The notes under the pieces are model-generated. The model worked only from the letters and a program-made list of their open reading frames with translations, was not told the origin of the DNA and did not search any database. Both the position numbers and the translations under genes were made by a program. Shown piece after piece: positions 36,737 to 45,818 of a stretch of 64,000 nt of DNA. This DNA is from Acidobacteriota bacterium. GTDB lineage: Bacteria; Acidobacteriota; UBA6911. The stretch is from the NCBI GenBank assembly GCA_012719355.1, contig JAAYAM010000214.1:28926-92925 (forward strand). Direction: 5' to 3'. How positions within the stretch are numbered: the stretch's first letter is position 1; each line of letters begins with the position of its first letter.

Positions 36737-39127
36737 CTAAATACCTTCGGCTGTTGCCGGCGCAGGCTCATTCTCAGGCACAAGCCCCATGTACTGCAGC
36801 ATTCCGCGCGCCGCGCGCCGGCCTGCGCCCATTGCCAGAATAACGGTCGCAGATCCGGTAACGATATCGCCGCCGGCAAACAGGCCCGGTACGGAGGTCA
36901 TTCCGGTATTTTCATCAACCTCGATATACCCCCAGCGGTTCACTTTCAAGCCCGGCGTGCTTTGAGCAATTATGGGATTGGCGGTCGTGCCCAGGGCATA
37001 TACAACCATGTCGACATCGAGAATGTATTCGGTCCCTTTCTTGGGAACCGGACTCCTTCTGCCCGAGGCATCAGGTTCCCCGAGTTCCATCTCGATCACT
37101 TCCATCCCCGTGACCCAGCCGGCGTCATTGCCGATGATCCGTACCGGGTTGGTGAGCCATTTGCAGATGATTCCTTCTTCTATGGCATGGTGCAGTTCTT
37201 CGGCGCGGGCGGGTGATTCCTTGATGCTCCTGCGGTAAACGAGGTAGACCTTCTCGGCCCCCATGCGCAGCGACACCCTCATTGCATCCATGGCGGTGTT
37301 GCCGGCGCCGATCACGGCCACGCGCTTCCCCATCCCCACCGGAGTGTCGTACAGCGGCTGCCGGAAACCCTGCATCAGGTTGATGCGGGTCAGTAGTTCA
37401 TTTGCCGAAACGACTCCGTTGTACGCTTCTCCCGGAATCCCCATAAACTTCGGGCTCCCTGCGCCTGTAGCGACGAAAACGGTATCGTATCCCATCTCGT
37501 CCAGAAGCTGTGGAATAGTGAAGAGCTTTCCGATGATGCAGTCGAGCTCGAATTTGACTCCCAGCTTCGCAAGCGCTTCGATCTCGATGTCGATCGTATC
37601 GTTCGGAAGACGGAATTCGGGAATGCCGTACTTCAGCACGCCACCGGCGACATGCAACGCTTCATAGACTGTCACGTCGACACCTGCCTTGATGAGGTCA
37701 CCGGCACAGGCCAGCCCTGCGGGACCCGACCCGACAATCGCGGCCTTCTTGCCCGTGGGCGCCGCCTGCACGCTCCTGTCCCATCCGCGCCCGACCGCAA
37801 AATCGGCCACAAACCTTTCGAGACGCCCTATAGCCACCGGTTCGAGCTTGTTTCCTACGACGCAGGTCGCCTCGCACTGTACTTCCTGCGGGCAGACACG
37901 GCCGCACACCGCCGGCAGCGCGTTGGAGTTCTTGAGAATCCGGTACGATTCCTTTATGTCCTTGCCGGCCAGGGCGGATATGAATCCGGGAATATCGATT
38001 CCAACGGGACAGCCGGCTACGCACCTTGGTTTCTTGCACTGCAGGCAGCGATCGGCTTCAGCAAGCGCCATGTCCACTGTGTAGCCACGGGCGACCTCTT
38101 CGAAGTTCCTGCTGCGCACCTGTGGATCCTGTTCCGGCATCGCGGTGCGGCTTGGAGCAATGGTGCGGATATTCTTCACCGGCCTTGCCTCAGACGCCGG
38201 ATCCGGTTCGGGAACTGCTGGAAGATCGCTGATGGCGGGCCTTTTGCGCGCAGGGAGAACCGCGGGATTCAGGCCGCCTTCTCCGAGTTTCACAAGGCGC
38301 GCGCGCTCTTCTTCATACCGCTTCAGGCAGCCTTTCTCCTCACACTCGAAACGCTTCTGCCTCAGCATAAGTTCATCGAAATTCACCAGATGGCCGTCAA
38401 AGTCAGGGCCGTCGACGCACGCAAACTTCATCTTATCGCCGATCGTGACGCGGCATGAGCCGCACATCCCCGTCCCGTCAACCATGATCGAATTAAGGCT
38501 GACCATCGTCCGGATGCCCATCGGACGCGTCAGCTCAGAGCAGGCCTTCATCATCGGCAGAGGACCGATAGCTATGACTTCTTCGACGTCCTTGTGTTCC
38601 CTGAGAACCTGGTCGAGGACAACGGTGACAAATCCTTTGGTTCCGTATGAACCATCGTCAGTTGCGACGCGGAATTCATCCGAGTATCTTGCGAAGCGGT
38701 CTGCCCAGAACATAAGGTCCCTGTTACGGAAACCGATCACGGAAACAGTGTATGAACCGAGTTCCTTGAGCAGGCGCAATTGAGGAAACACAGGCGCAAC
38801 ACCCAGTCCGCCCCCTACCAGCACTACCTTATTTCTTCTTTCCAGATGCGAAGCCACTCCGAGCGGGCCGATGAAATCCAGCACCTCGGACCCCTCCGGG
38901 AGTGCCATCATCTGAAAGGTCGTCTTCCCAACGGCCTGCACAACAATGGTCACGGTCCCCCTAACGCGGTCGAAATCCGCAACGGTCAGCGGGATGCGCT
39001 CGCCGGTCTCGTCAATTCGAACCATGACAAAGTGCCCCGGCTGGCAGGATCTGGCCACCTCTGGAGCAGCAACCTCCCACAGGAAAGTGACAGGACCAAA
39101 CTGTTCACGTTTCACAATTCGATACAT
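36737..39127 (-). CDS. NfnA-NfnB fusion flavoprotein (ferredoxin:NADP oxidoreductase type)
   Basis: 796 residues in two halves. Residues 1-290 match the ferredoxin-NADP reductase/dihydroorotate-dehydrogenase electron-transfer type subunit: FAD region GERIPLTVADF, NAD motif VLVGGGLGVAPVFPQLRLL, and a 2Fe-2S segment MCGSCR ... KFACVDGPDFDGH. Residues about 325-796 match the GltD-like subunit with two 4Fe-4S motifs (CLQCKKPRCVAGCPVG, CGRVCPQEVQCEATC), FAD motif IVGSGPAGLACAG, NADPH motif VIGAGNTAMDAMR and terminal GLFAGGDIVTGSATVILAMGAG. This is the NfnAB/SudAB pair in one chain. NfnAB bifurcates electrons between NADPH, NADH and ferredoxin; here that is inferred from similarity. GGAG precedes the ATG. 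Confidence 0.9.
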   Translation of the reverse strand: MYRIVKREQFGPVTFLWEVAAPEVARSCQPGHFVMVRIDETGERIPLTVADFDRVRGTVTIVVQAVGKTTFQMMALPEGSEVLDFIGPLGVASHLERRNKVVLVGGGLGVAPVFPQLRLLKELGSYTVSVIGFRNRDLMFWADRFARYSDEFRVATDDGSYGTKGFVTVVLDQVLREHKDVEEVIAIGPLPMMKACSELTRPMGIRTMVSLNSIMVDGTGMCGSCRVTIGDKMKFACVDGPDFDGHLVNFDELMLRQKRFECEEKGCLKRYEEERARLVKLGEGGLNPAVLPARKRPAISDLPAVPEPDPASEARPVKNIRTIAPSRTAMPEQDPQVRSRNFEEVARGYTVDMALAEADRCLQCKKPRCVAGCPVGIDIPGFISALAGKDIKESYRILKNSNALPAVCGRVCPQEVQCEATCVVGNKLEPVAIGRLERFVADFAVGRGWDRSVQAAPTGKKAAIVGSGPAGLACAGDLIKAGVDVTVYEALHVAGGVLKYGIPEFRLPNDTIDIEIEALAKLGVKFELDCIIGKLFTIPQLLDEMGYDTVFVATGAGSPKFMGIPGEAYNGVVSANELLTRINLMQGFRQPLYDTPVGMGKRVAVIGAGNTAMDAMRVSLRMGAEKVYLVYRRSIKESPARAEELHHAIEEGIICKWLTNPVRIIGNDAGWVTGMEVIEMELGEPDASGRRSPVPKKGTEYILDVDMVVYALGTTANPIIAQSTPGLKVNRWGYIEVDENTGMTSVPGLFAGGDIVTGSATVILAMGAGRRAARGMLQYMGLVPENEPAPATAEGI

Positions 39128-39249
39128 GTTCTCCTCTGGTCGCTCGCAATATGTTGAGACAGAAAACTGTGCAGTTGAGCAAAAACTCGATTCACTCTCG
39201 TTGATTCGTCAGGTGGGTTCATGATTACATATATTCGCCGAATTTCAAA

Positions 39250-40293
39250 TCAGATTTTCCGCCGCCTCCCCCCGGGGCCTTTTCCCGGAACACGGCCGAT
39301 CGACCGTATGCGCCGCTCCATGCAGCTGCTGCAGACCAGCGCGGTTTCGTGCATGCAGGCCTTCCCCGGATAGATCTCGTACAACACCCGGTATTTTGTA
39401 GGAGTCACGTTCGGCATCACGACGTTTGCGCCGCGCATGAGGCCGAGTTCGCGGCCCGACTGCGGATCTACAGTGGCGAGGGCGGTGGTGGAAGGGATGT
39501 TGGCCTCAGGACATACGAGCCGTGTAAGAGCAACAGTCTTCAAAGTGGTAAGTTCATCGTTCGGCACCTGGTCCTGCGGACTGAGGTAGAAATCAGCGGC
39601 TTCCGGACCGCCCAATAGTGTCCTGGGTGAAGGCAGGAACGGCCCGACGCCTATCATGTCCATGTCGTAATAGCGGAAGGTATCGATGTCCGCTGCCAGA
39701 GTTATCCAGGACTGTCCGGGAATCCCGACCATGACCCCAGTCCCTATCTCGTACCCCATGTCACGCATGCGCTCGAGCTGAGCGAAACGGTCCGACACTT
39801 TTCCCGGCAGCGCCGGGTGGATACGTTCATAAAGCTCCGGATCAGAAGTTTCGAAACGCAGCAGGTACCGGTCGGCTCCCGCATCTTTCCAGGCCCGGAG
39901 TTCATCATCTTCCCGTTCGCCGAGCGAAAGCGTGACCGCGAGGTCGGTTTCCTCTTTGATTGTCCTGATGATGCCCGCAATAAAAGCGACGGTAAGTCCC
40001 GGGTCCTCGCCCGACTGCATCACTACGGATCCATATCCGAGGCGGACGGCTTCGTGAACGGCCTCCAGGATTTCGTCGCGGGTCATCCTGTATCTGGTGA
40101 TTCCTGATGAGCAGGCGCTTATCCCGCAATAGCGGCACTGGCGAATACAGTAGTTGCTGATTTCGATCAGTCCGCGCTGGTGCACCTCGTCGCCGACGGA
40201 AGCCTTTCGCTGCTCATCGGCTTTCTTCCACAGTTCCTCCAGCCGGGATTCATCCATCTCCTGCAGCCAGCGAAGGATTTCGCCACGTTCCAT
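39250..40293 (-). CDS. hydE: HydE-type radical SAM protein
   Basis: Radical SAM enzyme, about 347 residues, resembling the [FeFe]-hydrogenase maturase HydE. The SAM cluster motif is NYCIRQCRYCGISA. LGYGSVVMQSGEDP, LRFETSDPELYERIHP, GYEIGTGVMVGIPGQS and MIGVGPFLPSPRT follow the HydE pattern. The C-terminal C-x7-C-x2-C (CMHETALVCSSC) matches the spacing of the accessory cluster in Thermotoga HydE as I remember it. The track starts at a TTG; I prefer the ATG at 40293 with AAAGGAG 10 bases upstream. HydF, HydG and hydrogenase genes are not in the window, so it is either a distant part of that system or an orphan homologue. Confidence 0.82.
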   Translation of the reverse strand: MERGEILRWLQEMDESRLEELWKKADEQRKASVGDEVHQRGLIEISNYCIRQCRYCGISACSSGITRYRMTRDEILEAVHEAVRLGYGSVVMQSGEDPGLTVAFIAGIIRTIKEETDLAVTLSLGEREDDELRAWKDAGADRYLLRFETSDPELYERIHPALPGKVSDRFAQLERMRDMGYEIGTGVMVGIPGQSWITLAADIDTFRYYDMDMIGVGPFLPSPRTLLGGPEAADFYLSPQDQVPNDELTTLKTVALTRLVCPEANIPSTTALATVDPQSGRELGLMRGANVVMPNVTPTKYRVLYEIYPGKACMHETALVCSSCMERRIRSIGRVPGKGPGGRRRKI

Positions 40294-40358
40294 CAGATCG
40301 GTGCTCCTTTGAGTCAAAGTACGATTGTAGCAGAAGAACCTCGGGTGCGAGGGCGCTA

Positions 40359-42122
40359 CTAACGGGTCCGCAAAGTGACCACAAACCAGCGGCCGGGCAT
40401 GTTTACCCCCGAGACTTCCTGGTACCGGCTGTTGAGGAGGTTCGTAAAATCGACGGAGGCGGTGAAGCGGCCGATATGACGTTCCAGCCTGCTGTCGAGA
40501 ATGCAGTAGTCGCGACCGTCAGCACGCCTCTTGTAGTTCAGAGTCTGCCGGTACAGGAAAGAAAGCGGAATCGGAAAGTAGGTCGACGCCGACCATGAGT
40601 CGCGCGCATAGTCGAGCACGTATTTGGAGATGAAGCCGACCGAGCCGGCATTGGCCGAGATGCGGCTGTAACGTGCGGAAAAGCCCGCCGTCTCGCCCAG
40701 AGAATGCTCGAGACCGATCTCGATGCCTGCGGTGCGCAGACGTCTCAAATTCGAACTGCGCCATTTCTGCGCCGCCGTCTCCCGGATCCAATCAATCACG
40801 TTGCTTTCACGCCTGGCAAACACCGTAACCGAGGCCATCCAGTTCCTGGCCGGGACGAAATCTGCGCCGGCATCCGCCGCCCACGAACTCTCCGGCTTCA
40901 GGGTCGGACTCGCTTCATTATTCGGATCCCGATAATAGAGCTCGGTGAAAGTAGGGATCCTGAACGCTCTTCCGACTGACGAACGCAGGCGGATCCGCGG
41001 CCGTACCCACCAGCTTCCGCTGAGTGTGGGATTCACTGCAGTGCCGAAACTCGAATAGTAATCCAGTCGGATTCCGGGATAGACCACCGCATCGTCCCCC
41101 AGATTCTGCTGCAGTTCGGCAAAGACGCTGGCGCGGAGGAACTCGTGCCTGCCCAGCGTATTTGACCTTATCCAATCTCCCCCCGCTTCTCCGCCGATCG
41201 TGACATAGCCGTCGCTCCACGATTGAAGGCATGTCTTGGCGAGCATGCCTGCGGAATGAGTCCGGTGGCGGCTCTCGAACATACCCGGCGACCGGATATC
41301 ATAAATGAAACGGTCGCTATGGGTTCGGTAGTAGCCGTGGAGAATCGATTCGTTTCCGGGCCTGTGTTCGAATGATACCAGGGTCTGGTCGGTCCACTCC
41401 TTCGATGGTGACGGGCCGTAAAAGCCGTTCGCGCCGAACTCCTTGTCAATATGCGAGACGAACACAGAGGAGCGATTGCCGATCCCGGTGCGGGAACTGA
41501 TTGCAAGAGTCCGGAACTCCCTGTCGTACTCAAACCCTGCCGAGCGGTTTCCGGTTACGCTTATCCTCTGGGTGATGTTTCCTGCAGCGAAGCCGGTGGA
41601 CGCAGAGGCCTCGAAAAGCCCGTTCTGTCCGGCCGACACTGAGGCCCTGATCCGCTCCAGGTCGCGGCGCGTTATGATGTTGATGATGCCGCCGAATGCG
41701 TCCGCTCCATAGATGGATGATCCGGGCCCGAGGAGTACTTCGATGCGCTCGACATCCTGCAGCTGGACCGGAAAATCCGAATTATGGTGCGCTGTCTGGG
41801 AATCGTTGATCCGAACCCCGTCGACGAGTACCAGAACCTGCGAGTAGGCGGAACCTCGTATCGACAGATCGGTTTGCAGGCCGAACGGTGATCGGGTGCG
41901 CAGATCAACTGCTGACACCTGGGTAAGCACATCCGCAATCGAGCGGACTGGGAGGCGATCAATATCTTCGCGGGTGAGGACGGTCACCGTCCTGGAAAGA
42001 TTCTCGAAAGCTACCGGGTATGCATTTGCAGTGACGACTACCTTATCATCCGGCGGCTGCTGCACTGCAAATGAAGGGAAAGCATAAAACAGCAGCGCCA
42101 CGGTCAAGGATATCTTAATCAT
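40359..42122 (-). CDS. TonB-dependent receptor (BtuB-like)
   Basis: Outer-membrane active-transport receptor, about 587 residues. Signal peptide (ISLTVALLFYAFPSFA), plug domain (VVVTANAYPV, LSRTVTVLTREDI, IADVLTQVSAVDLRTR, LVLVDGVRINDSQTA, VERIEVLLGPGSSIYGADAFGGIINIITRR), then a 22-strand-type barrel. The compact size and plug motifs resemble BtuB/FecA relatives; the ligand is not known. I use the ATG at 42122 because the track start is a GTG without a proper ribosome binding site. A hairpin overlapping the AGGGG of the ribosome binding site lies just upstream. It is followed by hydE after 65 bases. Confidence 0.9.
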   Translation of the reverse strand: MIKISLTVALLFYAFPSFAVQQPPDDKVVVTANAYPVAFENLSRTVTVLTREDIDRLPVRSIADVLTQVSAVDLRTRSPFGLQTDLSIRGSAYSQVLVLVDGVRINDSQTAHHNSDFPVQLQDVERIEVLLGPGSSIYGADAFGGIINIITRRDLERIRASVSAGQNGLFEASASTGFAAGNITQRISVTGNRSAGFEYDREFRTLAISSRTGIGNRSSVFVSHIDKEFGANGFYGPSPSKEWTDQTLVSFEHRPGNESILHGYYRTHSDRFIYDIRSPGMFESRHRTHSAGMLAKTCLQSWSDGYVTIGGEAGGDWIRSNTLGRHEFLRASVFAELQQNLGDDAVVYPGIRLDYYSSFGTAVNPTLSGSWWVRPRIRLRSSVGRAFRIPTFTELYYRDPNNEASPTLKPESSWAADAGADFVPARNWMASVTVFARRESNVIDWIRETAAQKWRSSNLRRLRTAGIEIGLEHSLGETAGFSARYSRISANAGSVGFISKYVLDYARDSWSASTYFPIPLSFLYRQTLNYKRRADGRDYCILDSRLERHIGRFTASVDFTNLLNSRYQEVSGVNMPGRWFVVTLRTR

Positions 42123-42129
42123 ACAGGCA

Positions 42130-42151
42130 GGCACCCCTTTGCAGGGGCGCC
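42130..42151 (-). promoter_or_regulatory. Hairpin covering the TonB receptor ribosome binding site
   Basis: On the minus-strand RNA GGCGCCCC pairs with GGGGUGCC (one G-U pair) around a 6-base loop. The right arm contains the AGGGG that serves as Shine-Dalgarno for the ATG at 42122. Folding would hide it. The same structure could instead be a partial terminator after trpB2. Confidence 0.4.
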
Positions 42152-42195
42152 TTTTATCCTCGCTGTAAACCGGTTGATGTTGTCTGGACTATCCG

Positions 42196-43506
42196 CTATG
42201 CCTGCAGATCCATGCTGCCGGCAAGATACGACTCGTAGGCCGCGAGATCGAAATGCCCGTGTCCTGAAAGGTTGAAGAGGATCACCTTTTTCTCGCCTGC
42301 TTCACGGGCCTTGAGCGCATGGACAATCACGCTGTGGATCGCGTGCGCGCTCTCGGGAGCTGGAATGGTCCCCTCGCACTGGGCGAATTTCACGGCGCTG
42401 GCGAAGACTTCTCCCTGGGGATAAGCTTCCGCCTCAACCAGTCCGGCAGCCAGAAGATGGCTTACAAGCGGCGCGGAGCCATGATATCGGAGACCACCGG
42501 AATGGACCGGAGGAGGAATGAACTTGTGTCCGAGGGTATGCATCATCATGAGAGGCGTGTTGCCAGCAACATCTCCGAAATCATACTCACGCCTGCCGGC
42601 GGTCAGGGAAGCACAAGACCGCGGCTCAACAGCAATTGCACGGAGATTCTTCCTGGTGCCGCTGATTTTGTCTCTGAGGAACGGAAACGCGAGTCCGCCG
42701 AAATTGCTCCCGCCGCCATGGCAGCCGATAATGATGTCCGGATACTCCCCGGCGATTTCCATTTGCTTGATCGCCTCCTGCCCGATAATTGTCTGGTGCA
42801 GCAGGACGTGGTTGAGGACGCTTCCCAACGCATACCTCGTATCGTCGCGCTTCACTGCGTCCTCGACCGCCTCCGAGATCGCGAGCCCCAGGCTTCCGCT
42901 GCAGTCGGGATCTTCGGTCAGAGCCTTTCGTCCTGCTTCAGTCAGGTTGGACGGACTGGCAACCACGTCCGCACCGTAAGTCTTCATCATCACACGACGG
43001 TAGGGCTTCTGGTTGAAGCTGACTTTGACCATGTAGACCATGCACTCCAGTCCCATCAGCTTGCAGGCGCAGGCGAGAGCGCTTCCCCACTGTCCCGCTC
43101 CGGTCTCGGTGGACAGTCGCTTCACACCCTCCTTCTTGTTCAAATATGCCTGCATCAGGGCCGTGTTCAGCTTATGGCTGCCGACCGGACTGACGTGCTC
43201 GGATTTGTAGTAGATCCTTGCGGGTGTATCCAGCGCTTCTTCAAGCGCCCGCGCGCGGAAAACGGGACTGGGCCTGTACAGCCGGTAAATGTCGCGTACC
43301 TCGTCGGGAATTTCGATCATTCGTTCCTGAGTGATCTCATGCTCAATGACGCCCATGGGGAAAATCGGAGCCAGCATGTCCGGATTGATCGGCTCCCGTG
43401 TCGCCGGATGTAACGGAGGAGGAAGCGGGGTCGGCATATCCGGCTGGATATTGTAGAAGTGTGTCGGAATTTCGGATTCCGGCAAAGTGATCTTGGTGTC
43501 AGTCAT
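42196..43506 (-). CDS. trpB: Tryptophan synthase beta chain, TrpB2 type
   Basis: PLP enzyme, 436 residues, of the TrpB2 subgroup, which is longer than TrpB1 and often works without TrpA. The PLP lysine is in [14 protein letters not shown]. The phosphate loop is [13 protein letters not shown], and [13 protein letters not shown] and [14 protein letters not shown] are characteristic of TrpB2. No other trp gene is in the window, which also fits TrpB2 acting as an indole-salvage enzyme. AAGGAGG lies 6 bases before the ATG. The next gene downstream is the TonB receptor, 74 bases away. Confidence 0.93.
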   Translation of the reverse strand: MTDTKITLPESEIPTHFYNIQPDMPTPLPPPLHPATREPINPDMLAPIFPMGVIEHEITQERMIEIPDEVRDIYRLYRPSPVFRARALEEALDTPARIYYKSEHVSPVGSHKLNTALMQAYLNKKEGVKRLSTETGAGQWGSALACACKLMGLECMVYMVKVSFNQKPYRRVMMKTYGADVVASPSNLTEAGRKALTEDPDCSGSLGLAISEAVEDAVKRDDTRYALGSVLNHVLLHQTIIGQEAIKQMEIAGEYPDIIIGCHGGGSNFGGLAFPFLRDKISGTRKNLRAIAVEPRSCASLTAGRREYDFGDVAGNTPLMMMHTLGHKFIPPPVHSGGLRYHGSAPLVSHLLAAGLVEAEAYPQGEVFASAVKFAQCEGTIPAPESAHAIHSVIVHALKAREAGEKKVILFNLSGHGHFDLAAYESYLAGSMDLQA

Positions 43507-43901
43507 GAGAGTCCTCCTTAAGTGAGAATTCCGAGGATAACATATGATGACTCTGAGATTTCAGAAATTTAACCGAGATCCTCTTTTGACACAGCTGTCG
43601 GCCGTTCGCCTGCGTAGTTCTACGCACCGGTCATTGAGTATTTGCACGAATTGAAGAATTGTATAACCGGATGTTTAATGGCCATCGCTCATGTTCGTCC
43701 GGTCCACGTCGCGATAGCACACCGTATGATTTGCTATGGCGAGGTGGACCCTGACGAGGAGGGTCACAAAGGAGCGCGAGCAAACACTCCGCATACCCGG
43801 CGGTCGCATCCCCGTGAGACCGCTCCTGCCTGAAAAACCTGCTGCGAACACACGGGGTTCCGGTCTCCTGACCGGAACCCCGGTTCTCTTTTCGGCACTG
43901 T
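43507..43901. other. 395-bp intergenic region between cox operon and trpB2
   Basis: Contains the 3' hairpin of the respiratory operon (43854-43881), a short palindrome GCGTAGTTCTACGC near 43612, and the ribosome binding site of trpB2 at its lower end. I see no convincing promoter box pair and no RNA gene. A 63-codon ORF on the plus strand lacks a ribosome binding site and family features. Confidence 0.5.
43854..43881 (-). terminator. Terminator hairpin of the respiratory operon
   Basis: GGGGTTCCGGTC and GACCGGAACCCC form a perfect 12-bp stem with a 4-base loop, 20 bases after the coxB stop. On the minus strand a five-T run follows about 15 bases later; on the plus strand TTCTCTTTT follows. 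Confidence 0.7.
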
Positions 43902-44852
43902 CTACTTGAGATTTTTGATGAAATCGACCACCTGTGCCAGTTCGTCTTCGCTCAGGGAAGTCTTGGGCATGGAAGGAGGATAGCCTTTCAGGATGTCCGC
44001 CGCAGGATCCTGTATCGCCCGTACCAGATAATCGTCATCCACGACGATCTCCCGCGCGTTCCCCTTCGAATCGAGAACAGTCTGGGTCGTTGCGTAAATC
44101 CCCTTGAAACTGGGTCCTACCAGAGGGCTTCCATCAAAGGAATGACATGTGAGGCAGAATCTCTGATTCAGTACGTTGACGGCCGGATGAGCCGCAATCT
44201 CCGGAGGAAGGGTTGGGATTGTCCGCCCGGGAGTCGGCACAGTCTCGTCACCGAAGTACCATTCCTTGAACTCGTCAACGGGAACAACCACCGCCTTGCC
44301 AAGCATGTTCGCATGGCTTACCCCGCAAATGACCGTGCATTCAATGTCGAACGATCCGAGTTGGGTTGGAGAAAACCAGGTGTAGTTCTCCTTTCCCGGA
44401 ACGACGTCCTCCTTGATCCGGAAAGCCGGAATGAAGAATCCGTGGATTACATCGGCAGAACGAAGCACCAGCTTCACCGGCTTGTCCACCGCCAGAATCA
44501 GCTCGGTAGACTGCTTGCCATTAGGGTATTTGAACGACCATGCCCACTGGCGGCCGGTGACTTCTATCACCATCGCTTCCCGCGGCACCTCACGCATATA
44601 GCGGAAATCTGTCCACCCATAGACGAACATCATCAGGAACAGAATTGTCGGGACGATTGTCCATACCGTCTCGACCCATTTGTTGCCCTCGATATCGACG
44701 GCCCTGGGATGCCGCTTCCTGTTGTACTTGATCACGAAGTAAATCAAAGCCGCCGTGAGAAGAACCAGAAATACGGCGCACAACACGAAGATGAAGAGGA
44801 AGACCGAGTCAACCCTTCCAGCGGCGCTTGAAGCCTGGGGTATTATCGGCAT
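43902..44852 (-). CDS. coxB: Cytochrome c oxidase subunit II with fused cytochrome c (caa3 type)
   Basis: 316 residues. Two N-terminal membrane helices (about 17-40 and 63-80), a cupredoxin CuA domain, then a C-terminal cytochrome c with CLTCH. The CuA ligands are His137 (VIHGF) and the loop CTVICGVSHANM, giving two cysteines, histidine and methionine. The usual glutamate two residues after the first cysteine is valine here. The fused haem marks a caa3 oxidase that can accept electrons directly from another complex. It is the last gene of the respiratory operon, 4 bases after coxD. Confidence 0.94.
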   Translation of the reverse strand: MPIIPQASSAAGRVDSVFLFIFVLCAVFLVLLTAALIYFVIKYNRKRHPRAVDIEGNKWVETVWTIVPTILFLMMFVYGWTDFRYMREVPREAMVIEVTGRQWAWSFKYPNGKQSTELILAVDKPVKLVLRSADVIHGFFIPAFRIKEDVVPGKENYTWFSPTQLGSFDIECTVICGVSHANMLGKAVVVPVDEFKEWYFGDETVPTPGRTIPTLPPEIAAHPAVNVLNQRFCLTCHSFDGSPLVGPSFKGIYATTQTVLDSKGNAREIVVDDDYLVRAIQDPAADILKGYPPSMPKTSLSEDELAQVVDFIKNLK

Positions 44853-44856
44853 GATG

Positions 44857-45189
44857 TCACCTGTCCAGAATGTCGAAAAAGAGAATGCCTATAAACAAAG
44901 TCAGGACTCCCAAAGTAAGAAACACCAACGCTCTCAGGTAGGGCTTCTCATAATTGAGGTGCATGAAATAAAAAAGCACGAGCCCCGCCTTGAGGGGCGT
45001 CACAATCAGCATGGCCCACACCGAAAGAGCTTCGTGCCACAGAGTGCTCGTCGCCACAAGGATTCCGGTCAGGACCAGCAGCAGAAGCCACACGCGAACG
45101 AATACCCGGTAGGGAACGATGTGCACGTGTGTCTCGTGTCCCATAGCTGCTTTCTCAGGGACTGTATGAGGATCTGGAGAAATCGACAT
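44857..45189 (-). CDS. Cytochrome oxidase subunit IV
   Basis: About 110 residues with three hydrophobic helices (VWLLLLVLTGILVATSTLW; WAMLIVTPLKAGLVLFYFMHL; ALVFLTLGVLTLFIGILFFD). The phrase KAGLVLFYFMHLNYE is typical of small subunit IV proteins of caa3 and related oxidases, where it aids assembly. The track start at 45258 would overlap coxC by 61 bases. The ATG at 45189 has AGGGG about 6 bases upstream and leaves an 8-base gap. Confidence 0.85.
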   Translation of the reverse strand: MSISPDPHTVPEKAAMGHETHVHIVPYRVFVRVWLLLLVLTGILVATSTLWHEALSVWAMLIVTPLKAGLVLFYFMHLNYEKPYLRALVFLTLGVLTLFIGILFFDILDR

Positions 45190-45197
45190 GCGCACCC

Positions 45198-45818
45198 CTA
45201 GGCCGCCAGGTAGAACAACGGCAGCAGAAATATCCAGATTACGTCCACAAGGTGCCAATAGAGACCGGCGTTTTCCAGTTTGTTAAAGTCGGTCCGGGTG
45301 ACTTTGTGCCTGAGCACGAACCCAAGCATCACCGACAGAGCGATAATTCCTGCTATGACGTGAAGGCCGTGCAGCCCGGTCATCGTGTAATACAGCCCGA
45401 AGAAAATCTGGTCCCCCTGCGGCCGCTGGGCCATCAAGGGTGAGTTAGGATACAGCCCGTGGCTGATCTCTCCGCTCCATTCGATGTACTTGTTGACCAG
45501 AAACCCGAGGCCCAACACTATCGTGGCAGCCAGGCAAAGGAGCGATCGCCTGCGCTCACCCTTCTGGAGAGCCGTGAGCGATATAGCCACCGTAAGGCTG
45601 CTGGTAAGCAGGATCAGGGTATTGGCAATCCCGATCACAGCGTTCAGGTGCTGCCCCCCTTCGTGAAACTCGAGCGGATAACGGGCCCGGTAGGCCGAAT
45701 ACAGGATAAACAGTCCTCCGAAAAGAAGGATCTCGGTGAAAAGGAACAACCACATCCCAAGTTTGCCGCCCTCATAGTCCTTGTGAACAAGAGACGGGGT
45801 GGATGAGGAAGTGCTCAT
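45198..45818 (-). CDS. coxC: Cytochrome c oxidase subunit III
   Basis: 206 residues with about five membrane helices, the short form of subunit III. The motifs KLGMWLFLFTEILLFGGLF, GLGFLVNKYIEW and YYTMTGLHGLHVIAGI are diagnostic, and the protein ends with YWHLVDVIWIFLLPLFYLA. The start shares a base with the coxA stop (TGATG), so the two are coupled. It does not itself carry redox centres. Confidence 0.95.
   Translation of the reverse strand: MSTSSSTPSLVHKDYEGGKLGMWLFLFTEILLFGGLFILYSAYRARYPLEFHEGGQHLNAVIGIANTLILLTSSLTVAISLTALQKGERRRSLLCLAATIVLGLGFLVNKYIEWSGEISHGLYPNSPLMAQRPQGDQIFFGLYYTMTGLHGLHVIAGIIALSVMLGFVLRHKVTRTDFNKLENAGLYWHLVDVIWIFLLPLFYLAA

Noticed and set aside
37652-38458. 268-codon ORF on the plus strand
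   Set aside because: Antisense to the NfnAB fusion; no start signal or domain.
42123-42195. Cobalamin riboswitch before the BtuB-like receptor
   Set aside because: Only 73 bases separate trpB2 from the receptor ATG and no B12-box sequence is visible; too short for the aptamer.
42319-43413. 364-codon ORF on the plus strand
   Set aside because: Antisense to trpB2; shadow ORF.
43642-43833. 63-codon ORF between the cox operon and trpB2
   Set aside because: No ribosome binding site, and composition not protein-like; crosses hairpin-forming sequence.
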